DNA of 64,000 nucleotides from Paenirhodobacter ferrireducens (GTDB lineage Bacteria > Pseudomonadota > Alphaproteobacteria > Rhodobacterales > Rhodobacteraceae). Shown piece after piece: positions 51,268 to 60,220 of the stretch (position 1 is the stretch's first letter; each line of letters opens with the position of its first letter). Both the position numbers and the translations under genes were made by a program. The notes beneath the pieces are model-generated. The model was given only the letters and a program-made list of their open reading frames with translations. It did not search any database and was not told the DNA's origin. The stretch spans positions 1 through 64,000 of the forward strand of contig NZ_SAVB01000025.1 of the NCBI RefSeq assembly GCF_004022265.1. The letters run 5' to 3'.

Positions 51268-51992
51268 GCCATGCGCTCCCTCTGCTCGAGCGCCTTGAGC
51301 CGGCGCAGGCGGATCTCGGTGCGGGTGCGCAACAGCACCAGCGCCACGAAGAACAGGATGAAGCCCGCGATGCACAGCAGCAGCGGGAACCAGTAGACGT
51401 CCGAGATGTGCTGCGCCGAATCCATGCTCAGCGTCGCGCCCTGATGCAGGCCCTGGTTCCAGAACAGCACCGCATAGCGGCTGAGCAGTGCGAAGACCGA
51501 GCCGACGAGGCACAGCACGCCGGTGAGGTCGGCCGCGGTGTCCGGGTTGTCGATCGCCTCCCACAGCGCCATGTAGCCCAGGTAGAACAGGAACAGGATC
51601 AGGAACGAGGTCAGCCGCGGGTCCCACTCCCACCAGGTGCCCCACATCGGCTGGCCCCAGATCGCCCCGGTGATCAGCGCGATCAGCGTCATCACCATGC
51701 CGATCGGCGCCGCGGCCTTGGCGGCCAGTGCCGAGACATGGTGGCGACGGATGAGCCAGATCAGCGAGGTGACCAGCATCATCACCCAGATGTTGATCGC
51801 CATCATCGCGGCCGGCACATGGACGTAGATCACCTTCACCGTCGAGCCGAAATTGTCGGCGTCCGGGGTCAGGAAGAAGCCCCAGATCAGCCCGCCGATC
51901 AGGCAGGCTGCCGCCAGCCCCGTCGCCCAGGGCAGGACGAGCGAGGAGGTCTTCATGAACTTGACGGGGTTCGCATATTCCCAGATCGACAT
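51264..51992 (-). CDS. ccmC: Haem exporter protein CcmC, 242 aa
   Basis: Six membrane helices and the tryptophan-rich haem-handling motif WGTWWEWDPRLTS identify CcmC; flanking His residues (YVHVPAAMM and SAQHISDVYWF) are axial ligand candidates. It loads haem onto CcmE. A 83-bp gap separates it from ccmB. Confidence 0.97.
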   Translation of the reverse strand: MSIWEYANPVKFMKTSSLVLPWATGLAAACLIGGLIWGFFLTPDADNFGSTVKVIYVHVPAAMMAINIWVMMLVTSLIWLIRRHHVSALAAKAAAPIGMVMTLIALITGAIWGQPMWGTWWEWDPRLTSFLILFLFYLGYMALWEAIDNPDTAADLTGVLCLVGSVFALLSRYAVLFWNQGLHQGATLSMDSAQHISDVYWFPLLLCIAGFILFFVALVLLRTRTEIRLRRLKALEQRERMA

Positions 51993-52075
51993 GGGCTCTG
52001 GCTACCTTCCTGTTCTTTCGCGCTCAACTCACTATCGCGTATGGCCCGACATTCGATGCGACGGCTTGCCGCGCG

Positions 52076-52738
52076 TCAAGCCTGCCGCAGGTTCACCCGG
52101 ATCGCCGCGGCCGAGGCGAAGGGCACAAGGGCGATGGTCGCGGCGGTGATCCCCGCGAGCATCAGGAGCGGCACCCGCACCTCCATCCCCGCGGCACCGC
52201 GGCGCACGAGCTCGGCCCCGAAGATCAGCGTCGGCACGTAGAGCGGCAGCACGAGGAGCGACAGCAGCAACCCGCCGCGCTTCAGCCCCACCGTCAGCGC
52301 CGCGCCGAAGGTGCCCAGCACCGAGAGCGCCGGCGTGCCCAGCAGCAGCGACACCACGAGCCACAGATAGGCCGGCGCGGGCAGATGCAGCAGCACGCCG
52401 AAGACCGGCGCCGCCAGCACCAGCGGCAGCCCGGTGGTGATCCAATGCGCCGCGGCCTTCATCGAGACCGCACCCTCGAGCGGGATCGGCGCCGTCACCA
52501 GCAGGTCGAGCGTGCCGTCCTCGTAATCGAGCGCGAAGATCCGGTCGAGCGAGAGCAGACAGGCGAGCAGCGCACCGAGCCACAGCACCCCCGAGGCGAT
52601 GCGGGCGAGCACCCCGCCCTCGGGCCCGACGCCGAAGGGGACAAGCGTCACCACGATCAGGAAGAAGGCAAGGCCGAGGCCGAAGCCGCCGCCCGCCCGC
52701 ACGGCAAGCCGCAGGTCGCGAAGAAGCAGCGCAATCAT
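52076..52738 (-). CDS. ccmB: Haem exporter ABC permease CcmB, 220 aa
   Basis: The start at 52738 (MIALLLRDLRLAVRAGGG) has GGAGG upstream. Six hydrophobic helices and the loop LDYEDGTLDLLVTAPIPLEGAVSMKAAAHW match CcmB. It pairs with CcmA as the ABC component needed to release holo-CcmE. Repeat copy C lies between it and ccmA. Confidence 0.95.
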   Translation of the reverse strand: MIALLLRDLRLAVRAGGGFGLGLAFFLIVVTLVPFGVGPEGGVLARIASGVLWLGALLACLLSLDRIFALDYEDGTLDLLVTAPIPLEGAVSMKAAAHWITTGLPLVLAAPVFGVLLHLPAPAYLWLVVSLLLGTPALSVLGTFGAALTVGLKRGGLLLSLLVLPLYVPTLIFGAELVRRGAAGMEVRVPLLMLAGITAATIALVPFASAAAIRVNLRQA

Positions 52739-52776
52739 GCCCGGCCTCCGTTTCGGCACAGAGCTCGGACGCGCCG

Positions 52777-52844
52777 CGGGGAGCATTCGGGCCAAGAAAA
52801 AACGGGGGGCCTTTTCCCTGGCCCAAATACTCCGGCCGGAGGCG
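52777..52844. repeat. Dispersed intergenic repeat, copy C
   Basis: GGGGAGCATTCGGGCCAAG and CTGGCCCAAATACTCCGGCC form an imperfect inverted repeat around an A-run and GGGGGGCC. It lies between ccmA and ccmB within an operon, where it could attenuate transcription. Confidence 0.8.
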
Positions 52845-52874
52845 TCCGGCAGATGTCACAGGTGCCGCAGCGGC

Positions 52875-53507
52875 TCATCCGAAAGCCTCGTCGAAGCTGC
52901 CGCGGAAACCGCCCTGTTCGGGCGGACGCGCCTTGAAGGGGGCGAGGTCGAGCACCTCGGCCTCGGGGATGCCGAGGTCGATATGCGTGGCCATCAGCGC
53001 GGCACCCCCCGCAGCGAGATGCGCCCGCACCGCCGTCCCGAAAAGCGCGACCGAGGCCGCATCGAGCGAGACGGTGGGCTCGTCGAGCACCCAGATCGGG
53101 CGGCCGGTGACCAGAAGCCGCGCGAGACCCAGCCGGCGTTTCTGCCCGGCCGACAGGCTGTGCGCCGCCCGGTCGGCCAGCGCGCGCAGGTTCATCTGCT
53201 CGATTGCCGGGGCGATGTCGGGCGTCGCGTAGACATCGGCCCAGAAGCGCAGGTTCTCGCGCACGCTCAGCATCGCCTTCAGCCCGTCGGCATGGCCCGC
53301 ATAGGCCATCGTCTCGGCCGGCATGGAGACGGTGCCCGCAAGTGCCGGCTGCAGCCCGGCAAGCGTGCGCAGGAGCGTCGTCTTGCCGATCCCGTTCGGG
53401 CCGCGCAAGACCAGCGCACGGCCGGCGCCGAGGGTGAAGCTCACCCCCTCGAGCACCGGCAGCCCGCCGCGTGTCACGCTCAGATTGTCGACGCTCAGCA
53501 TGGTCAT
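52875..53507 (-). CDS. ccmA: Haem exporter ATP-binding protein CcmA, 210 aa
   Basis: An ABC ATPase: [20 protein letters not shown] (Walker A), [18 protein letters not shown] (signature), [13 protein letters not shown] (Walker B) and the switch His in ATHIDLG. The 210 residues match CcmA. It powers CcmB. It is first in the ccmABCDG run. Confidence 0.96.
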   Translation of the reverse strand: MTMLSVDNLSVTRGGLPVLEGVSFTLGAGRALVLRGPNGIGKTTLLRTLAGLQPALAGTVSMPAETMAYAGHADGLKAMLSVRENLRFWADVYATPDIAPAIEQMNLRALADRAAHSLSAGQKRRLGLARLLVTGRPIWVLDEPTVSLDAASVALFGTAVRAHLAAGGAALMATHIDLGIPEAEVLDLAPFKARPPEQGGFRGSFDEAFG

Positions 53508-53545
53508 GGCAGAGCCTTAACCGATCCGGCCGGGCCGGGAAAGCG

Positions 53546-53914
53546 TCACGGCGTCTCCCCCGGCATCGGCAGCAGCGCCGCGGCGACGCGCCGCCCCTCG
53601 CTCAGCAGCACGTTGTAGGTGCGCGCAGCCGAAGGGGTCGACATGCCCTCGCACATCACCCCCACCGCCTCGAGCGCGGCGACGAAGGGCTTCGGCAGAT
53701 AGGCGATCTGCGCCCCGGTGCCGACGAACAGCACGTCGACCTGCCCCGCAAGCGCCTCGAGCGGCGCAAGGTCGTCATAGCCGCCCCAGGGGCCCGCCGC
53801 CTCGGCCCGCACCAGCAGCCCGCCGCGATGCACCACCCCCGCGACCCGGAAGAACCCCGGGCCGTAGGAATCGACCGGCAGCGAGGCGCCGAATTCGGCC
53901 TCAGTGATCGGCAT
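53546..53914 (-). CDS. Mth938-domain protein, 122 aa
   Basis: This is a small protein with the pattern GYGPGFFRVAGVVHRGGLLV (as SYGPGFF...), VLFVGTGAQIAYLPKPFVAALEAVGVMCEGMSTPSAARTYNVLLSEGRRVAAALLP, matching the Mth938/DUF498 family. The role is unknown (an assembly-type fold related to NDUFAF3). The start overlaps the secF stop by 14 nt, tying it to the secDF operon. Confidence 0.85.
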   Translation of the reverse strand: MPITEAEFGASLPVDSYGPGFFRVAGVVHRGGLLVRAEAAGPWGGYDDLAPLEALAGQVDVLFVGTGAQIAYLPKPFVAALEAVGVMCEGMSTPSAARTYNVLLSEGRRVAAALLPMPGETP

Positions 53915-54884
53915 TCGCCACCCCCTCGGTGAAGAACTTGTCCGACGGATCGCCCGGTTTCTTGTTCCGGTCGAGACCGATGAAGAGCACGATGTTCTTC
54001 GCCACGAAGACCGAGGAATAGGTGCCGACCACCACGCCCCAGGTCATCGCGAAGACGAAGTTGCGGATCACGTCGCCGCCCAGCACCAGAAGCGAGATCA
54101 GCGCGATCAGCGTCGTGCCCGAGGTCATCACGGTGCGCGACAGCGTCTCGTTGACCGAGATGTTCATCACATCCTTCAGCGGCATCGTCTTGTACTTGAC
54201 CAGATTCTCGCGCAGCCGGTCGAAGACGACGACAGTGTCGTTGATCGAATAACCGAGGATGGTCAGCAGCGCTGCAATGATCGTCAGGTCGAACTTCAGC
54301 TGGAACAGCGCGAAGAGCCCGACGGTCAGCGCCACGTCATGCACAAGCGCGGCAAGCGCGCCGATCGAATATTGCCACTCGAAGCGGACCCAGACATAGA
54401 CGACGATCGCCGCGGTGGCCGCCAGAACCGACCAGATCGCGGTCCAGATCAGCTCGCCCGAGACCTTGGGCCCGACGGATTCGGTCGACACGAAGGTCAC
54501 CGCCGGGTCGACGGCCTTCAGCGCCGTCTCGATCGTGCCGATCGTCTCGGGGGTGATCGCCTCGGTATCGCCCTGCGCCTGGATGCGGATCATCGCCACA
54601 TGCTGGTCGGCGCGGAAGTTCGGGTCGAAGACCTCGGTGATCGCCACATCGCCAAGGCCGAGCGGTGCCATCGCCTTACGATAGGCGCCGACATCAAGGG
54701 CCTGCGTCGATTCCGTGCGGATCGTGGTGCCGCCACGGAAGTCGATGCCGAAGTTCAGCCCCATCACCACCGGCAGGATAAGCGAGATCACCACCGCCAC
54801 CGCCGAGGCGCCGAAGGTCAGCCAGGCGTGCTTGAAGAAGTCGAACGTCGTGTGGTCGGGAACGAGTTTGAGCCGGAATGCCAT
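53901..54884 (-). CDS. secF: Protein translocase subunit SecF, 327 aa
   Basis: Six membrane helices, with the SecF motif GIDFRGGTTIRTES near residue 48 and GYSINDTVVVFDRLREN in helix 4-5. SecF pairs with SecD to use the proton gradient for protein export. The gene is 12 bp from secD. Confidence 0.96.
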   Translation of the reverse strand: MAFRLKLVPDHTTFDFFKHAWLTFGASAVAVVISLILPVVMGLNFGIDFRGGTTIRTESTQALDVGAYRKAMAPLGLGDVAITEVFDPNFRADQHVAMIRIQAQGDTEAITPETIGTIETALKAVDPAVTFVSTESVGPKVSGELIWTAIWSVLAATAAIVVYVWVRFEWQYSIGALAALVHDVALTVGLFALFQLKFDLTIIAALLTILGYSINDTVVVFDRLRENLVKYKTMPLKDVMNISVNETLSRTVMTSGTTLIALISLLVLGGDVIRNFVFAMTWGVVVGTYSSVFVAKNIVLFIGLDRNKKPGDPSDKFFTEGVANADH

Positions 54885-54896
54885 CGCGTTCCCTCC

Positions 54897-56561
54897 TTAA
54901 AGCTCGATCGTCTTCGGGCGGCGCCGGCTGTACCAGACGCTCACCATCAGACGGGTGACATAGATGGCGGTGAAGACCGAGGTGAGGATGCCGATGATCA
55001 GCGTCACGGCAAAGCCGCGCACCGGGCCGGCGCCAAGGACGAACAGGATCACCCCGGTGATGAAGGTGGTCACGTTCGCATCGACGATCGCCGACATCGC
55101 CTTCTCGAAGCCGAGCTCGATCGCCCGAGCCGGCCCCTTGGCGGTGCGCAGCTCTTCGCGGATGCGCTCGAAGATCAGCACGTTCGCGTCGACCGCGGTG
55201 CCCATGGTCAGCACGATGCCGGCGATGCCGGGCAGCGTCAGCGTCGAGCCGATCATCGACATGATGCCGAAGATCAGGCCGATGTTCACCACCAGTGCAA
55301 CCGTGGCGAAGACACCGAAGAGGCCATAGGAGGCGATGATCAGCACCACGACCGCGATGAAGCCGACGGCGGCGGCGACGCGCCCCGCGGCGATCGAGTC
55401 GGCGCCAAGCTCGGGCCCGATCGTGCGTTCCTCGAGGAAGGTCATGCCCGCCGGCAGCGCGCCCGCGCGCAGCAGAAGCGCAAGGTCGGTCGCCTCCTGC
55501 GAGGAGAAACGGCCGGTGATGATGCCCGAGCCGCCGGCGATATGGCTCTGGATCACCGGCGCGGAGATCACCTTGCCGTCGAGCACGATGGCGAAGGGCT
55601 CGCCGATATGGTTCTGGGTGAAGTCGCCGAAGGCGCGCGCGCCGGTCGGGTTGAAGCGGAAGCCGACGGCGGGATAGCCGTTCTGGTCGGTTTCGGGACG
55701 CGCGTCGGTCAGCTCGTCGCCCGAGACCACCGGCACCTGATCGAGGATGTAATAGATCCCCTGGGTGTTGGCGTCGGGCAGGATCACGTTGCCCGAGCCC
55801 GCGGGCTGGTCGGGGTTCGAGCTGCGGCCGACGACCTGGTGGAAGGTCAGCTTCGCGGTGGTGCCGATCAGCGATTTCAGCTCGGCGGCCGAGCCGATGC
55901 CGGGCACCTCGATCAGGATCCGGTCAGAGCCCTGACGCATGATCGTCGGCTCGCGGGTGCCGGCCGCGTCGACGCGGCGGCGCACGATCTCGAGCGACTG
56001 CTGCATCGTGCGATCATCGGTCGCGGCCTGCTCGGCCTCGCTCAGCCGGATGGTCAGCGTGTCGCCCTGCCCGGTCACCTCGATGTCGCTCTGGCCGACG
56101 CCGGTCAGGGTGACGACCGGGGTGGCCAGCGCCTTCACTGCCGCGACGGCGGCCGCGATCTGGTCGGCATTGCCGATCTGGATGCGCAGCTCGCCATCCG
56201 GCGAGGCGACGCGGCGGATCGAGCCGATGGTCGCCCGCTCGGCCGCCAGCGCCTTGCGCGCCTCGGGCCAGAGCGCATCCATCCGCGCCTTGTAGACCTC
56301 GGAGAGATGGACCTCGGCAAGGAGATGCGCGCCGCCGCGCAGGTCGAGCCCGAGATTGACCAGCCCCGAGGGCAGCCAGTCGGGCCAGGCGGCCTTCGCC
56401 TCGGCCTGCGCGTCGCTCAGCGCACCGCTGCGCTCGAGCGTGCGAACGGCGTCGTTGTGCCCCTCGACACGGCTGTAGAAAAGGTTCGGCGCCGCCATGC
56501 CCAGCCCGATCACGCACAGGCCGATGATGACGACACGCTTCCAGAGCGGGATCTGCAGCAT
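54897..56561 (-). CDS. secD: Protein translocase subunit SecD, 554 aa
   Basis: The D1 motif is NLGLDLRGGAHLLAEV, periplasmic P1 domain in the middle, then six helices containing VLTMGTAVDANVLIFERIREE with the conserved Asp. SecD and SecF are encoded separately here. It is 14 bp from yajC. Confidence 0.96.
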   Translation of the reverse strand: MLQIPLWKRVVIIGLCVIGLGMAAPNLFYSRVEGHNDAVRTLERSGALSDAQAEAKAAWPDWLPSGLVNLGLDLRGGAHLLAEVHLSEVYKARMDALWPEARKALAAERATIGSIRRVASPDGELRIQIGNADQIAAAVAAVKALATPVVTLTGVGQSDIEVTGQGDTLTIRLSEAEQAATDDRTMQQSLEIVRRRVDAAGTREPTIMRQGSDRILIEVPGIGSAAELKSLIGTTAKLTFHQVVGRSSNPDQPAGSGNVILPDANTQGIYYILDQVPVVSGDELTDARPETDQNGYPAVGFRFNPTGARAFGDFTQNHIGEPFAIVLDGKVISAPVIQSHIAGGSGIITGRFSSQEATDLALLLRAGALPAGMTFLEERTIGPELGADSIAAGRVAAAVGFIAVVVLIIASYGLFGVFATVALVVNIGLIFGIMSMIGSTLTLPGIAGIVLTMGTAVDANVLIFERIREELRTAKGPARAIELGFEKAMSAIVDANVTTFITGVILFVLGAGPVRGFAVTLIIGILTSVFTAIYVTRLMVSVWYSRRRPKTIEL

Positions 56562-56575
56562 GACGGCGATGGTCC

Positions 56576-56917
56576 TTATTCGGCGCTGGCGGCCGGTTCG
56601 GTCTTGGTGAGCACCTGGGTGACGGTCGCCTTCACGACGCGCACCTTGACGCCCGGCGCGATCTCGACCTCGAGCTCGCCGTCCTCGCGCACATGGGTGA
56701 CCTTGCCGATGATGCCGCCCTGGGTGACGATCTGGTCACCGCGACGCAGCGCCTCGACCATCGAGCGGTGCTCTTTCACCTTCTTCTGCTGCGGACGGAT
56801 CAGCAGGAAATACATGATCACGAAGATCAGGACGAGCGGCAGGAACTGGCCGAAGGCGGCAATGCCCGACGGGGCGGCGCCACCGGCGGCCTGGGCGAAG
56901 GCGGGAGAGATGAACAT
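56576..56917 (-). CDS. yajC: Preprotein translocase subunit YajC, 113 aa
   Basis: One membrane helix (FLPLVLIFVIMYFLLIRPQQKKVKEH) and the YajC core VEALRRGDQIVTQGGIIGKVTHVREDGELEVEIAPGVKVRVVKATV. It associates with SecDF. First gene of yajC-secD-secF. Confidence 0.95.
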   Translation of the reverse strand: MFISPAFAQAAGGAAPSGIAAFGQFLPLVLIFVIMYFLLIRPQQKKVKEHRSMVEALRRGDQIVTQGGIIGKVTHVREDGELEVEIAPGVKVRVVKATVTQVLTKTEPAASAE

Positions 56918-57240
56918 GGTCTGGTCCTTTCGTGCGGGCCTTGGGCGCGGCTTGCGCGCGCCCGGTTTTCGGCGCGCACCCTAGCCGCGCCCCCCCGCAA
57001 TGGCAAGGCGCGACGGCCCGCCCCGGCGCCCGCTCACGGTCACGTCAGAGCGGAGAGTTGGGGCAGCAGAAAGGGGGCGCTGCCCCCTCGGCGCGTACCG
57101 CGCCTCACCCCCGAGGTATTTTTGCCAAGATGAAAGCAGGGGGCGGGTTTTCACCCCGGGGCTTTCTCCTTGCCGAAAATACCTCGGGGTGAATTTGCGC
57201 GTCAGCGCAAAGAGGGGCAGCGCCCCTCCCTGCCCCGGTC
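56918..57240. other. 323-bp intergenic region holding repeat copy D
   Basis: No gene is seen. Beyond repeat copy D (57105-57190), a second, outer pair (GGGGGCGCTGCCCC near 57073 and GGGGCAGCGCCCCT near 57215) makes a nested inverted repeat of about 160 bp. The part near 56920-57000 should hold the yajC promoter. Confidence 0.7.
57105..57190. repeat. Dispersed intergenic repeat, copy D (full inverted repeat)
   Basis: Arms CCCCGAGGTATTTTTGCC and GCCGAAAATACCTCGGGG pair almost perfectly across a central C/G-rich loop. It is variant in that the core reads GAGGTATTTTT rather than GGAGTATTTT. Confidence 0.8.
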
Positions 57241-58404
57241 TCAGCCGACCGGCAGCGCGCGTTCGACGAGCCGCGCGAAGAAGCTCGCGCCGATCGGCGC
57301 CGCCGCGTCGTTGAAGTCATAGGCGGGGTGGTGCAGCCCTGCCCCCGGCCCGGTGCCGAGGAAGAGATAGGCGCCCGGCCGCGCGGCGAGCATGTAGGCG
57401 AAATCCTCCGCCCCCATGTCGCGCTCGGCCTCGGCCTCGACTGCGGCCGCGCCCGAGACCTCGGCCGCGACTTCGGCGGCGAAGCGCGCCTTTTCGGCAT
57501 CGTTCACCGTCGGCGGATAGCCGCGTTCATAGGTGATCTCGGCGCGCACGCCATAGGCCTCGGCCTGACCCGCGACGATGGCGCGAAAGCGGTCCTCGAG
57601 CAGGTCGCGCACGGCGGGCGAGAAGGAACGGATCGTCGCCGCGAACCAGCCGCTTTCGGGGATGATGTTATTCGCCGTGCCGACGTGGATCTCGGTCACC
57701 GAGACCACCGCCTGTTCGAGCGCGGCGACATTGCGGCTGACGATCGTCTGCAGCGCGCCGACCATGCCGGCGATGGCGACGACCGGATCGGCGCAGACCT
57801 GCGGCGTCGCGCCATGGCCGCCGCGGCCGGTGACGGTGACCCAGGCGGTATCGACCGCCGCCATCAGCGGCCCGGGCGTGGTCTGAAAATGGCCGAGCGG
57901 CAGGTTCGGCGCGTTGTGGATGCCGTAGACCTCGGTGATGCCGAAACGCTCCATCACGCCCTCGCGCACCATCACCTCGCCGCCGCCACCCTCTTCCTCG
58001 GCGGGCTGGAAGAGCAGCACGACCGAGCCCGCGAAATTGCGCGTCTCGCTGAGGTAGCGTGCCGCGCCCAGAAGCATCGTGGTGTGCCCGTCATGGCCGC
58101 AGGCGTGCATCCGGCCGGGGTGTTCGGAGGCATAGTCCTTGCCGGTGATCTCCTCGATCGGCAGCGCGTCCATGTCGGCGCGCAGCGCGATCGCGGGGCC
58201 GGCCATGCGGCCGCGGATCACCGCGACGATGCCCGAGCGCGCCACGCCCTCGTGGATCTCGTCGACACCGAAGCTGCGCAGCTTCGCCGCGACGAAGGCC
58301 GAGGTCTTGGGCAGGTCGAATTCGAGCTCGGGGTGGCGGTGCAGCCAGTGCCGCCACTCGGCCATCTCCGGGGCAAGGGCGGCGATGCGGTTGATGACGG
58401 GCAT
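57241..58404 (-). CDS. M20-family amidohydrolase (hippurate hydrolase-like), 387 aa
   Basis: Metal-binding motifs of the M20D family: RMHACGHDGHTTMLL (Cys/His), QPAEEEGGGG (Glu pair), and a downstream HNAPNLPLG. The dimerisation domain sits in the middle (VTVTGRGGHGATP). It likely deacylates N-acyl amino acids; the substrate is not fixed by sequence. It diverges from mazG across 62 bp. Confidence 0.9.
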   Translation of the reverse strand: MPVINRIAALAPEMAEWRHWLHRHPELEFDLPKTSAFVAAKLRSFGVDEIHEGVARSGIVAVIRGRMAGPAIALRADMDALPIEEITGKDYASEHPGRMHACGHDGHTTMLLGAARYLSETRNFAGSVVLLFQPAEEEGGGGEVMVREGVMERFGITEVYGIHNAPNLPLGHFQTTPGPLMAAVDTAWVTVTGRGGHGATPQVCADPVVAIAGMVGALQTIVSRNVAALEQAVVSVTEIHVGTANNIIPESGWFAATIRSFSPAVRDLLEDRFRAIVAGQAEAYGVRAEITYERGYPPTVNDAEKARFAAEVAAEVSGAAAVEAEAERDMGAEDFAYMLAARPGAYLFLGTGPGAGLHHPAYDFNDAAAPIGASFFARLVERALPVG

Positions 58405-58466
58405 GGTGGACTCTGCGCTCGCGGAAGGGATACTGACCTAGATGATCCTTTCAGGAGGCAAGGGCA

Positions 58467-59300
58467 ATGGCGAAACCGGAAGATCCGATGCTGTTCGACG
58501 AGGCGGGCGATGCGGGCGTGCAGATGCGCCGGCTGGCGGCGATCATGGACTGCCTGCGCGATCCGGAGACCGGCTGCCCCTGGGATCTCGAACAGGATTT
58601 CGCCTCGATCGTGCCCTATACCATCGAGGAGGCGCATGAGGTCGCCGATGCGATCGAGCGTGGTGCCTGGGACGAGCTGGAAAGCGAGCTGGGCGATCTG
58701 GCGTTGCAGGTGGTGTTTCACGCCCGGATGGCGGCCGAGAAGGAGCTGTTCGACCTGGCGGGCGTCTTGCGCGCGATCAACGCCAAGATGATCTCGCGCC
58801 ATCCGCATGTCTTCGGCGACGAGAGCCGTGACAAATCGGCGGCCGAGCAGACCGTCGACTGGGAGAAGATCAAGGCGGCCGAGCGTGCCGGCCGGGCCGA
58901 GCGGGGCGTGCTCGACGGTGTGGCGCTTGGCCTGCCGGCGCTGAGCCGGGCGCTGAAGCTGCAAAACCGCGCCGCGCGGGTGGGGTTCGACTGGCCCTCG
59001 ACCGCCGAGGTGGTCGACAAGATCGCCGAGGAGGCGCGCGAGCTGACCGAGGCGCGCGACAGCCTCGGTGCCGAGGAGATCGCCGAGGAATATGGCGATC
59101 TGCTGTTCGTGATGGTGAACCTCGGCCGGCACCTGGGGCTTGACCCCGAGGCCTGCCTGCGCGCGGCGAACGGGAAATTCACCCGTCGGTTCAGATATAT
59201 CGAGGATGAACTGAAAGCGCGCGGCAAGGCCCCGGCGGAGAGTGATCTGGCCGAGATGGATGCGCTGTGGAATGCGGCGAAGGCGCACGGCGTGAAGTGA
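58467..59300 (+). CDS. mazG: Nucleoside triphosphate pyrophosphohydrolase MazG, 277 aa
   Basis: Two tandem MazG domains: the first has CPWDLEQDFASIVPYTIEEAHEVADAIE and ELGDLALQVVFHA, the second EVVDKIAEEARELTEARD and EEYGDLLFVMVNL with EExxE/ExxD metal sites. It hydrolyses NTPs, probably in house-cleaning. Its stop falls in a 12-bp tandem repeat. Confidence 0.95.
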   Translation: MAKPEDPMLFDEAGDAGVQMRRLAAIMDCLRDPETGCPWDLEQDFASIVPYTIEEAHEVADAIERGAWDELESELGDLALQVVFHARMAAEKELFDLAGVLRAINAKMISRHPHVFGDESRDKSAAEQTVDWEKIKAAERAGRAERGVLDGVALGLPALSRALKLQNRAARVGFDWPSTAEVVDKIAEEARELTEARDSLGAEEIAEEYGDLLFVMVNLGRHLGLDPEACLRAANGKFTRRFRYIEDELKARGKAPAESDLAEMDALWNAAKAHGVK

Positions 59301-59330
59301 GGCGTGAAGTGAGGCGTGAAGTGAGGCGTG
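59291..59330 (+). repeat. 12-bp tandem repeat at the mazG stop
   Basis: The unit CGTGAAGTGAGG repeats three times plus a partial copy. The period is a multiple of three, so each unit carries the same in-frame TGA after VK. Confidence 0.9.
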
Positions 59331-59346
59331 GGGCTCTGCCCCACAC

Positions 59347-59381
59347 CCCGGAGTATTTTCACCAGGAAAAAGCCAAGGGGC
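59347..59381. repeat. Dispersed intergenic repeat, copy E (half unit)
   Basis: CCCCGGAGTATTTTCACCAGG followed by AAAAAGCCAAGG is the left arm of the same family, between convergent mazG and the permease gene. Confidence 0.7.
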
Positions 59382-60197
59382 TCAGAGCAACGCCTTGCGC
59401 AGCATGTTCAGCGCGACGAGCATCAGGAAGCCCGCGAAGACGCGCTTGAGCTTCTTCGGGTCGAGCCGGTGGGCGAGTGCCGCGCCCCAAGGGGCGGTGA
59501 TCATCGTCATCGCGATCACCACGAAGAAGGCCGGCACGTTGATCGCGCCGATCGTGTAGGGCGGCGCGTCGGGCACCTTCGTCAGCAGGAAGGCCACTGC
59601 CGAGGGCGCGGCGATGGTGACACCGAAGCCCGCCGCCGTCGCCACCGCGCGGTGGATCGGAACCCCGTGCAGCGTCAGCATCGGCGTGCCGATCGACCCC
59701 CCGCCGATGCCAAGGAGCACCGAGGCGAAGCCCATCAGCGGCCCGAACCAGGCGCGGAAGATCCCGCCCGGCAGATGATCCGAGATCCGCCAGCTCGCCT
59801 TGCCGAAGGCCATGTAGCAGGCGATGCAGAACACCAGCACGCCAAAGATCAGCTGCAGCGTCTGCGTGCGCAGCTGCGCGACGACCAGCACGCCCGCGAC
59901 GGCTCCGATGGCGATCGGCGGGGCCCATTGCTTGAGGATCGTCCAGTCGACCGCGCCGCGGCGGTTGTGCGCCAGCACCGAGCGGATCGAGGTGACGATG
60001 ATCGTGGCAAGCGAGGTCGCGACGCAGACCTGCATCAGGTTGTCAGACCCGTAGCCGAGCCCGGCGAAGAGGTAATAGAAGGCCGGCACCAGAACGATGC
60101 CGCCGCCGACGCCCAGAAGCCCCGCGAGGATACCGGCAAAGGCGCCGACCGCCATCAGGATCAGCAGCAGCGGCAAAAGCGTGTCGAGATGGGTCAT
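59382..60197 (-). CDS. TauE/SafE-family permease, 271 aa
   Basis: Multiple membrane helices in two inverted halves, each with the family's glycine motif (AGILAGLLGVGGGIVLVPAFY and GFASVLLGIGGGSIGTPML). AGGAGG-type sequence lies before the ATG at 60197. The family exports or imports organosulfonates/sulfite; the substrate here is unknown. Confidence 0.9.
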   Translation of the reverse strand: MTHLDTLLPLLLILMAVGAFAGILAGLLGVGGGIVLVPAFYYLFAGLGYGSDNLMQVCVATSLATIIVTSIRSVLAHNRRGAVDWTILKQWAPPIAIGAVAGVLVVAQLRTQTLQLIFGVLVFCIACYMAFGKASWRISDHLPGGIFRAWFGPLMGFASVLLGIGGGSIGTPMLTLHGVPIHRAVATAAGFGVTIAAPSAVAFLLTKVPDAPPYTIGAINVPAFFVVIAMTMITAPWGAALAHRLDPKKLKRVFAGFLMLVALNMLRKALL

Positions 60198-60220
60198 GCG
60201 GTCCTCCTGCGTGCCCGGGC

